Assembly (NCBI RefSeq): GCF_001183965.1
Contig: NZ_LFZV01000001.1
Span: 2,524,296-2,588,295, forward strand
DNA from: Bacillus sp. FJAT-27916
GTDB taxonomy: Bacteria > Bacillota > Bacilli > Bacillales > Pradoshiaceae
DNA length: 64,000 bases
Direction: 5' to 3'
The notes under the pieces were generated by a model. That model was not told where the DNA came from, did not search any database, and worked only from the letters and a program-made list of their open reading frames with translations. A program made the position numbers and the translations under genes. The first letter of the stretch is position 1, and the number at the start of each line of letters is the position of its first letter. Shown here piece by piece: positions 46,053 to 56,680 of this stretch.

Positions 46053-46107
46053 AATAAAAAAAGCAGGCAAAGGTAAGAGGGATTTTCCCCTTTTCCTTTG
46101 CCTGCTT
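46053..46107 (-). terminator. Intrinsic terminator of the nup operon
   Basis: AAGCAGGCAAAGG (46061-46073) pairs perfectly with CCTTTGCCTGCTT (46095-46107), followed by TTTTTTT on the minus strand. Confidence 0.9.
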
Positions 46108-46119
46108 GAACGTTCATTC

Positions 46120-47079
46120 TTATCGCTTGCCTTTGATATATGGTTGCCCGGATGCTTTCGGTGCATCTGCACGCCCGATAAATCCAGTAAGGGCAAGAAT
46201 GGTTAAAACATATGGAAGGATGAGCAGGTAGACGTTCGGAATCTCACTGAAGAACGGAAGCATCGAGCTTACGATACTCAAACATTGAGCAAATCCGAAG
46301 AATAATGCCGCACCCATCGCACCAATTGGATGCCATTTACCAAAAATCATTGCGGCAAGGGCCATGAACCCTTGGCCTGAAATGGTTGCATGGTTGAAAT
46401 CTAGGGCAATGGTCGTCGCGTAAACAGCACCGCCTAAACCACCTAAAATACCACTTAGGAATACCCCGATATATCTCATACGATTTACATTGATTCCCAT
46501 CGTATCTGCCGCCATTGGATGTTCCCCAACAGAGCGAAGACGAAGCCCAAACGGCGTTTTATAAATAACATACCACACGATCACCGAAATGAAGATGGCG
46601 ATGATGGAAGTATAGTAAACATCAGAGAAAAGAATATCGCCCAAAACCGGAATGTCGCTAAGAATCGGAATATCTTCCTTATAGAAAGGCTGAGCAATTT
46701 TGTCTGTTTGACCAGCACCATAGATTAATTTCACGAGGAACAGAGACGCCCCAAGCGCTAGCATGTTAATCGCGACACCACTGACCGTTTGGTCCGCACG
46801 GAATGTAATGGACGCAACGGCATGAAGCAAGGAGAAAATCCCCGCAACAACCATGGCTACCACTAGAGAAACCCAAGGGGTCCAGCTTCCTAATGAATCG
46901 GAGAATGTTAAGTTAAATACGACACTTGTGAATGCACCAATAATCATGATCCCTTCCAACCCGATGTTAACAACACCAGATCGTTCAGAAAACACGCCGC
47001 CAAGAGCGGTAAGAATAAGCGGAGCTGCATAGACAAGTGTAGAAGGAACAAGTATAGCTAAAATTTCTACGAAACTCAC
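46120..47079 (-). CDS. nupQ: Nucleoside ABC transporter permease (NupQ/YufQ-like)
   Basis: 319 residues, about nine membrane helices, BPD_transp_2-type permease. GVVNIGLEGIMIIGAF and the cytoplasmic loop LRLRSVGEHPMAADTMGINV are family hallmarks for coupling to the ATPase. It starts at GTG 47079 with GGGGGTGG upstream, immediately after the nupP stop. Together with NupP, NupO and the BMP lipoprotein it should import guanosine or other nucleosides. Confidence 0.92.
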   Translation of the reverse strand: MSFVEILAILVPSTLVYAAPLILTALGGVFSERSGVVNIGLEGIMIIGAFTSVVFNLTFSDSLGSWTPWVSLVVAMVVAGIFSLLHAVASITFRADQTVSGVAINMLALGASLFLVKLIYGAGQTDKIAQPFYKEDIPILSDIPVLGDILFSDVYYTSIIAIFISVIVWYVIYKTPFGLRLRSVGEHPMAADTMGINVNRMRYIGVFLSGILGGLGGAVYATTIALDFNHATISGQGFMALAAMIFGKWHPIGAMGAALFFGFAQCLSIVSSMLPFFSEIPNVYLLILPYVLTILALTGFIGRADAPKASGQPYIKGKR

Positions 47080-48132
47080 TTATTCCACCCCCTTCTTCTT
47101 GCTAAACTTGCTGATTACGACGCGAATAATATAACTTGAAGCCACAAAGAAAATAATCAGGGCTATGACAACATCAATAATCTCGGTTGGAATGCCTGTC
47201 TCAAGCGGCATGTTCAATGAGCCATATTTCAGCCCGCCGAATAGTAATGCGGCAAGAACAACACCAAGGGCTGTGTTTGCACCTAGAAGGGCAACAGCGA
47301 TACCGTCGAATCCGACACCTGTATGAGCGCCTTTAACACCAATGTAACCAAATGTTCCAAGACCTTCCATCGCGCCAGCTAGACCAGCAAATGCACCGGA
47401 GATTAACATGGCATAAATAATATTTTTATTAACACTGATTCCTGCGTATTCAGAAGCATGCTGGTTGAACCCAACCGCCTTCAGTTCATATCCTTTTGTG
47501 GTCTTCTCTAATAGGAACCACATAATGATTGCACCGGCAATGGCAATAGCAAAGCCCCAGTGCATCCGTGAGTTGTCTGTCAATGCTGCAAAGAATTCCG
47601 AACGCAGTGTCGCAGAACCCGCGATTGCTTCAGTCTTATCAGATCGGTCAGTCAGTACATTCGAAATAATATAGTTGACAACATGCAGAGAAATATAGTT
47701 CATCATGATTGTCGTAATAACTTCATGAACTCGGAATTTCGCTTTCAGCAAGCCTGGGATGAATGCCCATAGCGCACCGGCTACTGCTGCTGCCAATACA
47801 GCCAGCGGAAGGTGAATGAGTCGTGGAAGATCGGTGAATAAGGTTCCAATCCATACGGATGCAAGCCACCCCATCAAGAATTGTCCTTCAACACCAATAT
47901 TGAATAGACCCGTTCTGAAAGCAAATGCTACTGCTAGACCTGCTAAGATATAGGGAGTTACCTGACGAATGGTTTCTCCCATAAAATATGTGTCACTGAA
48001 TATGCCTTCCCATAATGCGATATATCCATCTACAGGGCTATAACCGCTCGCCAGCATGACGATAGCACCTGCAATAAGACCCAAAATAACGGCGATTACA
48101 GGGATTAGTATATTTGATAGACGTTTATACAT
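47080..48132 (-). CDS. nupP: Nucleoside ABC transporter permease (NupP/YufP-like)
   Basis: 350 residues, about ten membrane helices. Family features are FRTGLFNIGVEGQFLMGWLA and the coupling loop GYELKAVGFNQHASEYAGIS. It overlaps the end of nupO by 8 nt and abuts nupQ. It forms the heterodimeric channel with NupQ. Confidence 0.92.
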   Translation of the reverse strand: MYKRLSNILIPVIAVILGLIAGAIVMLASGYSPVDGYIALWEGIFSDTYFMGETIRQVTPYILAGLAVAFAFRTGLFNIGVEGQFLMGWLASVWIGTLFTDLPRLIHLPLAVLAAAVAGALWAFIPGLLKAKFRVHEVITTIMMNYISLHVVNYIISNVLTDRSDKTEAIAGSATLRSEFFAALTDNSRMHWGFAIAIAGAIIMWFLLEKTTKGYELKAVGFNQHASEYAGISVNKNIIYAMLISGAFAGLAGAMEGLGTFGYIGVKGAHTGVGFDGIAVALLGANTALGVVLAALLFGGLKYGSLNMPLETGIPTEIIDVVIALIIFFVASSYIIRVVISKFSKKKGVE

Positions 48133-49660
48133 GTGTTTCCTGCCCCGCTTCCTTCACTTTACTTCCTGCCATTAAGAGACCAAGCTCTTGCTCTGTTGTC
48201 TTCTTAGGATCGACAACCGCTACGATAGCCCCCTCATAGATGACGGCAATTCGGTCACTTACATTCAGGATTTCATCCAATTCGAATGAAATTAACAAGA
48301 CCCCGCGGCCTTTATCACGCTGTTCAATCAAACGTCTATGAATGAATTCAATAGCTCCGACATCGAGTCCGCGTGTCGGCTGTGCAGCAATCAGCAAGTC
48401 AGGGTTACGGTCAATTTCCCTTGCAATGATGGCTTTTTGCTGGTTCCCGCCTGATAAGGCACGTGCCGGGGTAAACTCACTCGGCGTCCGTACATCAAAT
48501 TCTGCAATAAGCTGCTTCGCTTTATCAAAGATATTTTTAAATTTCAAGATGCCATGCTTTGAGAATGGCTCTTTGTAATAGGTTTGGAGCACCATATTTT
48601 CGCCAATAGAATAATCAAGAACAAGTCCATGCTTATGTCGGTCCTGTGGAATATGACCAATGCCGGTTTCCGTGATTTTTCTCGGTTTCTTGTTCATAAT
48701 ATCATTTCCATTAATGGTAATGCTTCCTGATTCACTCTTGCGAAGGCCTGTAATAGCTTCGATTAATTCAGTCTGACCATTGCCATCAACACCGGCAATG
48801 CCGACAATTTCTCCAGCCCGTACAGATAGATTCAAGCCTCGAATTGCGTCAACACCTCTTGAATCCTTTACAACGAGATTATCGATTTTGAGAACATCCT
48901 CAGCAGGCTTGGCATCCTTCTTAACGGTTGTGAATACTACCTCACGGCCAACCATAAGACTTGCCAGTTCATTTGGATTCGTTTCACTGACATTAACCGT
49001 TCCGATTCCTTTACCCTTACGAATAACTGTACAGCGGTCGCATACTTCCATAATTTCTTTCAGCTTATGAGTGATAAGAATGATGGATTTACCTTCAGCA
49101 ATTAGATTCTTCATGATTTGGATTAGTTCTTTAATTTCTTGAGGAGTCAATACAGCTGTCGGCTCGTCAAAGATTAAGATTTCAGCTCCGCGATAGAGGG
49201 TTTTCAATATTTCTACCCTTTGCTGCATTCCAACAGATATTTCAGAGATCTTCGCATCCGGGTCAATTTTCAATCCATAGCGCTCTGATAGCTCGCGGAC
49301 TTCTCTAGAAGCCTCTTTCAAATCAATTTTGCCAGCTTTTGTTGGTTCTTTACCTAGAATGATGTTCTCTGTAACAGTGAACGTGTCAACCAGCATGAAA
49401 TGCTGATGGACCATACCGATTCCCAAGTCATTCGCAATATTAGGACTTGTGATGCGAACCGCTTCACCATTTACTTTGATTTCGCCCTCTTCTGGCTGAT
49501 ATAAACCAAACAGGACATTCATTAATGTAGATTTTCCCGCACCATTTTCACCTAGCAGCGCATGGATTTCACCCTTTTTAACCTGCAGGGTAATATCATC
49601 ATTGGCTACAATGCCGGGGAACTCTTTACGGATGTTTAACATCTCAATAACATAGTTCAC
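48125..49660 (-). CDS. nupO: Nucleoside ABC transporter ATP-binding protein (NupO/YufO-like)
   Basis: 511 residues with two fused ABC domains, as in ribose/BMP-type importers. The first has Walker A GENGAGKST, signature SVGMQQR and Walker B ILIFDEPT. The second has a degenerate Walker A (GVDGNGQTE) and signature LSGGNQQK, followed by LLIAAQPT, so only the first site is likely fully competent, the usual situation. It is 185 nt after the BMP gene with a strong hairpin in between. Confidence 0.94.
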   Translation of the reverse strand: MNYVIEMLNIRKEFPGIVANDDITLQVKKGEIHALLGENGAGKSTLMNVLFGLYQPEEGEIKVNGEAVRITSPNIANDLGIGMVHQHFMLVDTFTVTENIILGKEPTKAGKIDLKEASREVRELSERYGLKIDPDAKISEISVGMQQRVEILKTLYRGAEILIFDEPTAVLTPQEIKELIQIMKNLIAEGKSIILITHKLKEIMEVCDRCTVIRKGKGIGTVNVSETNPNELASLMVGREVVFTTVKKDAKPAEDVLKIDNLVVKDSRGVDAIRGLNLSVRAGEIVGIAGVDGNGQTELIEAITGLRKSESGSITINGNDIMNKKPRKITETGIGHIPQDRHKHGLVLDYSIGENMVLQTYYKEPFSKHGILKFKNIFDKAKQLIAEFDVRTPSEFTPARALSGGNQQKAIIAREIDRNPDLLIAAQPTRGLDVGAIEFIHRRLIEQRDKGRGVLLISFELDEILNVSDRIAVIYEGAIVAVVDPKKTTEQELGLLMAGSKVKEAGQETHV

Positions 49661-49803
49661 GGATATTCACTCCTTTTAATTTCCATGAAGATTCATAAGC
49701 AAGATGGCAAAAGAAAAGCAACCCAATGTTACACCCTTGCGCTACCTTTCCTTTACCATTTTCCCTAAGAGGTCTGATGTCAGACAGTCATATGCAAGGG
49801 TAA

Positions 49804-49836
49804 TGAAGGGATAAGGATGTTGCCCTTATCCCTTCA
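49804..49836 (-). other. Intercistronic hairpin without T run
   Basis: A perfect 13-bp stem (TGAAGGGATAAGG 49804-49816, CCTTATCCCTTCA 49824-49836) follows the BMP stop. No T tract follows, so it looks like an mRNA-stabilising or partial-attenuation hairpin that would raise binding-protein levels over the ATPase and permeases. Confidence 0.7.
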
Positions 49837-49845
49837 TCGTTCTCT

Positions 49846-50931
49846 TTATTTTTTTAAGAATTCATCAAGTTCTTTTTCAGTAGCAGGAACTTTGATTTCA
49901 CCATTCTTAATTTTCTCTTTGTATTCGTCAACAGACTTGATCATGTCCTCAGTTAAGTTATCAGTCGTTGGAGCGATATCTACACCGTCAGAATCAAGAC
50001 CGAATTCAACAACTTCACCGCCAGGGAAATTGCCATCTTTAGCGTCTGTTGCAACTTGCTTAACTGCAAGGTCAACACGTTTAACCATAGAAGTTAACGT
50101 AACGTTCATGTCAGTACCGTCGATTTTACCTTCGGCAGCTTGGTCTTTGTCTACACCGATTACCCATACTTCTTTATCAGGGTCGTTTTTCTTGATATTT
50201 TTCGCTTCTGTAAATACACCATTACCAGTTGCGCCTGCAGCGTGGTAAATAACATCAATGCCGGATTTGTACATAGCTTCTGCTGTTGCTTTTCCAAGAG
50301 AAGCATCACTGAAGCTTCCAGTGTATTTCACTTGAACATTTGCATCAGGGTTTACTGATTTAACACCGGCTACGAAACCAGTTTCGAATTTTTTAATAAG
50401 TTCACTTTCCACTCCGCCAACAAATCCAATTTTATTAGATTTAGATTGTAAACCAGCAATTACACCAACTAGGAAAGAACCTTCATGTTCTTTGAATGTA
50501 ATACTTGCAACATTGTCTGCATCAACTACAGAGTCAACAATTGCAAAATGGCTGTCAGGGTTTTGATCTGCTGCTTCTTTTACTGCGCCTTCCAATAAGA
50601 ACCCAATACCGTAGATTAAATCAAATTTTTGGCGGACTAATTGGTTTAGGTTAGTTGTATAATCAGCGTCAGATTCTGATTGCAAATAGTTGTAGCCGTC
50701 CTTGCCTTTTTCCAAACCATTTTCTTTACCGAAAGCTTGCAAGCCTTCCCATGCAGATTGGTTAAAGGATTTGTCATCAACGCCACCAGTATCAGTAACC
50801 ATTGCGACGGTGAAATTATCTTTTTTTGAATCACCTTCACTGCTGCTGTCATCATTGTTTCCACAAGCACCAAGAATAGTTCCTGCAGCTAGTACGAGAG
50901 ACAACGCCATTCCAAATTTGCGTTTTTTCAC
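49846..50931 (-). CDS. nupN: BMP-family nucleoside-binding lipoprotein (NupN-like)
   Basis: 361 residues. A lipoprotein signal peptide ends in LGAC, followed by a Ser/Asp linker and the BMP (PnrA-like) periplasmic-binding fold: [39 protein letters not shown] and [14 protein letters not shown]. It captures nucleosides for the NupOPQ importer. It starts at GTG 50931 with AGGGGG upstream and lies 52 nt after the GntR regulator. A close paralogue is encoded at 52311-53390. Confidence 0.93.
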   Translation of the reverse strand: MKKRKFGMALSLVLAAGTILGACGNNDDSSSEGDSKKDNFTVAMVTDTGGVDDKSFNQSAWEGLQAFGKENGLEKGKDGYNYLQSESDADYTTNLNQLVRQKFDLIYGIGFLLEGAVKEAADQNPDSHFAIVDSVVDADNVASITFKEHEGSFLVGVIAGLQSKSNKIGFVGGVESELIKKFETGFVAGVKSVNPDANVQVKYTGSFSDASLGKATAEAMYKSGIDVIYHAAGATGNGVFTEAKNIKKNDPDKEVWVIGVDKDQAAEGKIDGTDMNVTLTSMVKRVDLAVKQVATDAKDGNFPGGEVVEFGLDSDGVDIAPTTDNLTEDMIKSVDEYKEKIKNGEIKVPATEKELDEFLKK

Positions 50932-50983
50932 GTTCTTAACCCCCTAAATAATTTTGGCAGTAGCTTTTTTAGTATGAGCCTTC

Positions 50984-51709
50984 TCAAATTCTTTTACGCA
51001 GAATATGAAAATGAAACTTATCAGCTCTAAAAAAGTTGGCAGAGTGGAGATATGGCTTGTCCTGACTGTCGAAATGAGTTTGTTTCAGTAATAGAAGGGC
51101 TGTCTCCGGATTACAGTTCAATAGAGGCGATACCTTTTCATCATAGCCAATAGGCTCGATGTCAGCGACAGCATATGTAATCTTCACGCCCGCCTTCTCT
51201 TCCAGCAAGGCCAGCATCGACTCTTCTTGAAACATGGAAGCATCCGATACCACATGAATCGGCATCTTATCCAAGCAATAGACTACCGGATCTCCGTTTG
51301 CGGTTCTGACTCGCTCTATTATCAGAAACTTTTCGTCTTTCTTACAGTTGAACCTTTCCATATCTTCTTCCGTTGCACCTTCAATGGATGATGAAAGAAA
51401 TATCGTTCCTGGAGTCATGTTTGCTTCCCGAATCATATCAGTTACACTATTAAGTTGTTCTATGCCGGATGTAAATAGCGGTGTCGCATTAACAAAGGTA
51501 CCGACCCCATGCCTGCGAATAATCACCTTATCCTCTTCTAGAACCCTAAGTGCTTCCCTTAATGTCGCTCTGCTTACACCAAGTTTTTTTGCCCATGCAA
51601 ACTCTGAAGGCAACTTCTCATGTTCCCTATAGACACCCGAGCTAATATCTTGTCTAATCTTGTCGATTACCTGCAGATAAAGCTGCCGGTTGTCCTGTTT
51701 GATAGACAT
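50984..51709 (-). CDS. ymfC: GntR/HutC-family regulator (YmfC-like)
   Basis: 241 residues. An N-terminal winged helix (about 8-72, [29 protein letters not shown]) and a C-terminal UTRA ligand-binding domain (about 90-235). It is next to spoIIIE in the position of B. subtilis ymfC. Here it is directly upstream of the BMP/ABC genes, so it probably senses a nucleoside-type ligand and controls this operon, including itself. GGAGG precedes the ATG. Confidence 0.92.
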   Translation of the reverse strand: MSIKQDNRQLYLQVIDKIRQDISSGVYREHEKLPSEFAWAKKLGVSRATLREALRVLEEDKVIIRRHGVGTFVNATPLFTSGIEQLNSVTDMIREANMTPGTIFLSSSIEGATEEDMERFNCKKDEKFLIIERVRTANGDPVVYCLDKMPIHVVSDASMFQEESMLALLEEKAGVKITYAVADIEPIGYDEKVSPLLNCNPETALLLLKQTHFDSQDKPYLHSANFFRADKFHFHILRKRI

Positions 51710-51757
51710 CCTTTTTCCTCCAAGTTACTTATTTCCTAATCATTTAAAAGATACAAA

Positions 51758-51850
51758 TCTACTAACCAATCATAATTTATCATGGATTTTGGAAGAAATA
51801 AATAGGTTTGCCTAAAATATAAATAATGTCACACTTGTCGAATTGACGAA
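51758..51850 (-). promoter_or_regulatory. Duplicated upstream region of gntR with two Spo0A-box-like sites
   Basis: The segment 51758-51836 is about three-quarters identical to 53615-53692 upstream of the second BMP gene, so it probably holds the shared promoter/operator. At its upstream edge CTTGTCGAA (51834-51842) and ATTGACGAA (51842-51850) resemble tandem 0A boxes (TTTGTCRAA). The rest of the 600-nt gap (51851-52232) is AT-rich and shows no gene. Confidence 0.45.
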
Positions 51851-52232
51851 TTTTCGCCATGTAAGCGCCGTAAACCTTATTAAATCAATGTTTTTTAACT
51901 GAAAGGACTTTTGTACCATCCAAAAGATTATATTTTTGAAATTTTCGTTCTATTCCATTTAGCATGACCTATTAAAAACGTTTTCTTGTATATAAGCCAT
52001 CCTAAAGCAGCTTAAAAACCTGTTTACGAAAACATAACTACCTATTTTTCCCATATCATATGGTGTATTATCCGGTAATTTCTAAACAGTATACCTTAAT
52101 AAAACTTCTGCTTCCGATCAACCATTACGCCATACTAATTCTATCCTAAAATAATATATATTCGTTCGTATCCCCCTATAATAGGCTCACTAATGGATAA
52201 AAACGACTTCTTTATAGTCAGCTGATGAACCA

Positions 52233-52277
52233 TCAAAAAAGCAGACAAACCCTTCTCAAAAGGAAGTCTGTCTGCTT
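52233..52277 (-). terminator. Intrinsic terminator of the second BMP gene
   Basis: AAGCAGACA (52239-52247) pairs with TGTCTGCTT (52269-52277), followed by TTTTTT on the minus strand. Confidence 0.83.
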
Positions 52278-52310
52278 CTATCCATCTGTTTATAAGGAAG
52301 TGATATATCC

Positions 52311-53390
52311 TTATTTCAAGAAGGAAGCCAGCTCTTTTTCATTTGCCGGTACTTTAATATCGCCTTTTTTGATTTTCTCTTTATAATCATCAATAGCCTT
52401 TATGATCTCATCGGATAGATTATCCTTCGACGGAGCTAAATCCACCCCATCCTCTTCAAGACCAAATTCGACTGTTTCACCACCTGGGAATTTCCCATTC
52501 TTCGCATCTTTTGATACTTGTTGTACAGCTAGGTCTACCCGTTTTACCATAGATGTCAGCGTAACATTCATATCTGTTCCGGAAATTTTTCCTTCATCGG
52601 CTTGATCCTTATCGACCCCAATTACCCAAACATCTTTATCAGGATTATTTTTCTTTATGTTTTTGGCTTCAGTGAATACACCATTACCACTATTTCCAGC
52701 CGCATGATAAATGACATCAATGCCTGATTTATACATCGCTTCTGCAGTCGCTTTTCCTAAGGAAGCATCACTGAATGTGCCTGTATATTTCACTTGGACA
52801 TCCGCCTTAGGATTAACTGATTTAACGCCGGCAATAAAACCAACTTCAAACTTCTTAATGAGTTCACTTTCCACTCCGCCAACAAATCCAATCTTGTTAG
52901 AGGCTGTCTTCAACCCAGCAGCAACCCCTACAAGGAAGGAACCTTCATTTTCCTTGAACATGATGCTTGCCACATTATCTTCTTCTACAACTGAATCAAT
53001 AATGGCAAACTCTGTGTCAGGATTCTGATTAGCCACTTCTTTAATGGCTCCATCCATTGTGAATCCTACCCCGTAAATTAAGTTGAAGTTCTGGCGTACT
53101 AATTGGTTTAGATTTGTTGTGTAATCTGCATCAGATTCTGATTGCAGATAGTTGTATCCATCTTTGCCCTTCTCCAGGCCATTTTCCTTACCGAAGGCTT
53201 GAAGCCCTTCCCAAGCTGATTGGTTAAAGGATTTATCATCGATTCCTCCAGTATCAGGCACCATAGCAACGGTGAAATGATCCTTGTCTGCATTATTTTT
53301 GCTGCTGTCATCATTGTTTCCACAAGCACTCATAAAGGTACTTGCCGCTAAAACAAGTGAAAGCGCAATTCCAAATTTTCTTTTCTTCAC
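52311..53390 (-). CDS. Second BMP-family binding lipoprotein (paralogue of NupN)
   Basis: 359 residues, nearly identical in layout and very similar in sequence to the NupN-like protein at 49846-50931: lipobox [43 protein letters not shown]. It starts at GTG 53390 with GGAGG upstream. It is a single-gene unit with its own terminator and lacks ABC genes, so it may feed the same NupOPQ importer with a different ligand preference or expression. The flanking DNA is also duplicated. Confidence 0.93.
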   Translation of the reverse strand: MKKRKFGIALSLVLAASTFMSACGNNDDSSKNNADKDHFTVAMVPDTGGIDDKSFNQSAWEGLQAFGKENGLEKGKDGYNYLQSESDADYTTNLNQLVRQNFNLIYGVGFTMDGAIKEVANQNPDTEFAIIDSVVEEDNVASIMFKENEGSFLVGVAAGLKTASNKIGFVGGVESELIKKFEVGFIAGVKSVNPKADVQVKYTGTFSDASLGKATAEAMYKSGIDVIYHAAGNSGNGVFTEAKNIKKNNPDKDVWVIGVDKDQADEGKISGTDMNVTLTSMVKRVDLAVQQVSKDAKNGKFPGGETVEFGLEEDGVDLAPSKDNLSDEIIKAIDDYKEKIKKGDIKVPANEKELASFLK

Positions 53391-53614
53391 TGCATTAACC
53401 TCCAAAATAATCTAGTCAGTAGCCTTTTTAATATGAGCTATTTTTTCGGCATTTATGAGTAAAATCTCCATTGATCAATTAGGTAATAAAAAGATACCCT
53501 CATTCAACGTGATCTATATATGTATTTAGGCCTTAAGATGATTCCGTATCTTGTACGTTTCCAATGCTTTCGCATGGAGTTCACATCATGAATAAAACAG
53601 ACGCGTATAGAAAG

Positions 53615-53692
53615 TCTACTAACAAATGATAATTTAACATGGTTTAAAGAAAAAATGAATATGTTTTTCTAATATAAAATAATGTTACACTT
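53615..53692 (-). promoter_or_regulatory. Duplicated upstream regulatory region of the second BMP gene
   Basis: It aligns with 51758-51836 upstream of gntR (shared TCTACTAAC, ATAATTTA, CATGG and AATGTNACACTT blocks). A CodY-like motif (AATCTACAGAAAATA, 53715-53729; three mismatches to the 15-nt consensus) lies just upstream. The rest of 53391-53892 holds no gene. Confidence 0.45.
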
Positions 53693-53892
53693 TAAATTTT
53701 TGGAACTCTGTTGAAATCTACAGAAAATATTGATAAATATGTAATCAATCGATTATATTGCCTGATAATAAAGAATAAACAAAATCATTTATTGATATAA
53801 TAATATAACCTTATTCATGTTTATCTAACCATTTAGTCATCCTAGTTCGATAATAACCCGGTAATTAATCAGCCTATATATGATCGAATACT

Positions 53893-53937
53893 CAGACAAA
53901 ACGAAAGGACTTCAGCCTATATACGCTGAAGTCCTTT
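53893..53937 (-). terminator. Intrinsic terminator of spoIIIE
   Basis: AAAGGACTTCAGC (53904-53916) pairs with GCTGAAGTCCTTT (53925-53937), followed by CGTTTTG on the minus strand. Confidence 0.85.
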
Positions 53938-53950
53938 TCAGTCCTCTTTA

Positions 53951-56290
53951 TTAAGAATTACTCGCCTGGTCAAAATCCTTTGGCACCAGGACAGCACGCG
54001 GTTTGCTGCCTTCATAAGGGCCAACGACCCCTCGTGCTTCCATCTCATCGATCAGCCTGGCCGCACGTGTATAACCTATCCTAAAGCGGCGCTGCAACAA
54101 GGATACTGATGCCGTCTGCATATCTGCAATCAAACGGACAGCTTCATCATACAGTTCATCTGTTGTGGTCTCCTTGCTCGGCTCCGGTATATCCTCAGGA
54201 ATCATATTCTCCTGATATTGCGCCTTCTGCTGAGAAATGACGAAATCAACCACATCCTCTACCTCTTGGTCAGACAGGAAAGCCCCTTGCACACGGATTG
54301 GCTTGGATGCCCCGACCGGCATAAAGAGCATATCCCCTCGGCCCAGGAGCTTCTCTGCGCCGCCCATATCGAGAATCGTTCTTGAATCGATTTGAGAGGA
54401 TACACTGAAGGCAATCCTCGAAGGAATATTGGCCTTAATGACCCCTGTAATAACATCAACAGACGGACGCTGAGTCGCGATAATTAAATGAATCCCAGCA
54501 GCCCTGGCCATTTGGGCGAGACGCGTAATCGCGTCCTCCACTTCATTTGACGCAACCATCATTAAATCAGCCAATTCATCCACAATGACAATAATATATG
54601 GCAGGAGAGGATTTTTCTCTCCTTCCTCCAAGTTCTGGCGTGTAATTAGATCATTATACCCTTCTATATTTCTCGTACCAGAGTGAGAGAATAATTCATA
54701 TCGCCGCTCCATCTCGCTTACGACCTTTTTTAAGGCTTGAGCCGCTTTGTGAGGGTCCGTAACAACTGGAGCCAGCAAATGCGGAATACCATTATAGACA
54801 TTTAACTCAACCATTTTCGGGTCAATCATCATCATTTTTACCTCATGGGGCTTTGCACGCATTAATACGCTGGTGATGATGCCGTTTATACAGACACTTT
54901 TCCCGCTTCCTGTCGCCCCTGCGACAAGAAGATGGGGCATTTTATTCAACTCGGCCGAAACAGCTTCTCCAGAGATATCTCGTCCAAGTGCAATCAAGAG
55001 CTTAGACCCGCTTTTCTCAGACGGCTGGACCTCAAGAACCTCCCGCAAGGAAACAACGGCTACATCTGAATTCGGAACCTCGATTCCGATAGCTGATTTA
55101 CCCGGAATCGGGGCCTCAATTCGAATGTCCTTCGCAGCCAGGGCCAGCGCAAGGTCATCTGCCAGTGAGACAATCTTCGATACCTTCACGCCGACATCAG
55201 GATGAACCTCATATTTCGTTACAGCAGGTCCTAAGTGAACCTGAGTCACTCTCGCTTTCACCCCAAAGCTCTTAAAGGTGCTCTCAAGTTTCTCGGCATT
55301 CGTATGAATCAGCTCATATTCCCCGCTTTGGTCTGCTTTTTTAGGCGATTTTAATAATGACAGCTTTGGAAGCTGGTAGTCGACATTTTCCACTTCCATG
55401 AAGGTCATAGGCTCTTCCTTTTCAGCCGCATTCCCTTCTCCAGCTTTCGGCCGGACATCAGCTTGATCTGATACCGGCTCAGACACTCCATCCGTTTCCT
55501 GATAAGCTCGGTCTGCGAAATTGGAAATGATTCTTTCCTCGAATGGCACCTCTTCTGCCGCATTCTCGCCAGGCACCTCAACATCTATGTCTTTCATGAC
55601 CGGCTCAGTCTTGCGTGTCGCTCGTTTGTCTGCCTTTTTCCTTGTTGTCTTGGAACTGCGGAAATCCTCTATAAAGGCATCCCACTGTTTCTTAATGAAA
55701 CGTCCAAAGGAGGAGATAACCTTGCCGATGGAATCCATGAGTCCCCTGCCGGTTATGAGTATGATGCCGCCAACGATGAATAGAAAGGCAATAAATTTAC
55801 TTCCGGCATCAGCAAATAGGAAATGGAAAGCCGCATAAAGGAATGCACCAATCATTCCCCCTCCTAAATCAATCGTACTGGCTGAGCCATTCACTTCCAT
55901 CCAAAAGATTTCCCACGTATTCAAAATGACACTAGGGCGCAGAGCATCGTTTGCAGATGAAGCTAGATGCTCAAACAAAATCGTATGATGATATAAAAGA
56001 ATCGCCAATACCATTAAGTAAATGCCGACAAGCTGCCTTTTAAAGAAGAACGGAATCTCCCGTTTGTATATCAAGTATATACTGAATATCATAAGGCCTA
56101 ATAATAATAATATGTACCATTCTCCCATGAAAAAGCGAGCCAAAATCACGAATGAAGTTCCAACTGCACCCAGCCTGGCCATGGCAATCGCTGCAAAGCC
56201 AAATAAGGCGAGTCCGGATATTTCGTATTTTAAGGTAGACTTGATCTGGTCTTTCTTCTTAGACCTAGGTTTTCGTTTATTTTTAGCCAT
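53951..56290 (-). CDS. spoIIIE: DNA translocase SpoIIIE (FtsK family)
   Basis: 779 residues. Four N-terminal membrane helices (about 25-175), a linker, and the FtsK motor with Walker [10 protein letters not shown] and Walker [16 protein letters not shown], then a C-terminal gamma winged helix ([21 protein letters not shown]) that reads directing DNA sequences. It pumps the chromosome into the forespore. The ATG at 56290 is chosen for GGGTGG 4 nt upstream and gives the B. subtilis length; the frame is open 16 codons further. Confidence 0.97.
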   Translation of the reverse strand: MAKNKRKPRSKKKDQIKSTLKYEISGLALFGFAAIAMARLGAVGTSFVILARFFMGEWYILLLLGLMIFSIYLIYKREIPFFFKRQLVGIYLMVLAILLYHHTILFEHLASSANDALRPSVILNTWEIFWMEVNGSASTIDLGGGMIGAFLYAAFHFLFADAGSKFIAFLFIVGGIILITGRGLMDSIGKVISSFGRFIKKQWDAFIEDFRSSKTTRKKADKRATRKTEPVMKDIDVEVPGENAAEEVPFEERIISNFADRAYQETDGVSEPVSDQADVRPKAGEGNAAEKEEPMTFMEVENVDYQLPKLSLLKSPKKADQSGEYELIHTNAEKLESTFKSFGVKARVTQVHLGPAVTKYEVHPDVGVKVSKIVSLADDLALALAAKDIRIEAPIPGKSAIGIEVPNSDVAVVSLREVLEVQPSEKSGSKLLIALGRDISGEAVSAELNKMPHLLVAGATGSGKSVCINGIITSVLMRAKPHEVKMMMIDPKMVELNVYNGIPHLLAPVVTDPHKAAQALKKVVSEMERRYELFSHSGTRNIEGYNDLITRQNLEEGEKNPLLPYIIVIVDELADLMMVASNEVEDAITRLAQMARAAGIHLIIATQRPSVDVITGVIKANIPSRIAFSVSSQIDSRTILDMGGAEKLLGRGDMLFMPVGASKPIRVQGAFLSDQEVEDVVDFVISQQKAQYQENMIPEDIPEPSKETTTDELYDEAVRLIADMQTASVSLLQRRFRIGYTRAARLIDEMEARGVVGPYEGSKPRAVLVPKDFDQASNS

Positions 56291-56384
56291 CCAACCACCC
56301 GTATTTCTTTCTAAAATTAGCAGCTTCATATCAGCCAATTGTCTATGTATGTACTTCTTGGTGAAAAAGTGCTGACATAACGCT

Positions 56385-56420
56385 TAAGGAAAACAAAGAA
56401 AGCAGCCTGGCCCCGGCTGC
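56385..56420 (-). terminator. Intrinsic terminator of tepA-ylzJ
   Basis: GCAGCC (56402-56407) pairs with GGCTGC (56415-56420), extended by one weak pair each side, followed by TTTCTTTGTTTT on the minus strand. Confidence 0.7.
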
Positions 56421-56467
56421 CTATCCCTGTTCCCTTAATTATAGCATATTTGGCCTTTCAAATCCTT

Positions 56468-56680
56468 TTATTCCGGATGATAAATTATATTGCCGGGGGA
56501 TAGAGAAGTGGATAAATAATCATTCGGTTCTGTGCTAATGATACGGTGTACCCGGACGGACCCATCAGGCAATCTCTCGCCAACAAATGGCACACCGCCT
56601 TTGTTAAAGACGCTATGGTAATCAACGTTCGTCTGATCCATCGATAATAATTCCTCAGGTATGATTGTGTAGTACGTCAT
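56468..56680 (-). CDS. ylzJ: YlzJ-like protein
   Basis: 70 residues, the B. subtilis YlzJ length, starting [13 protein letters not shown] and ending [11 protein letters not shown]. Function is unknown. Its ATG overlaps the tepA stop (ATGA), so it is translated with tepA; the pair sits next to spoIIIE as in B. subtilis. Confidence 0.92.
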   Translation of the reverse strand: MTYYTIIPEELLSMDQTNVDYHSVFNKGGVPFVGERLPDGSVRVHRIISTEPNDYLSTSLSPGNIIYHPE

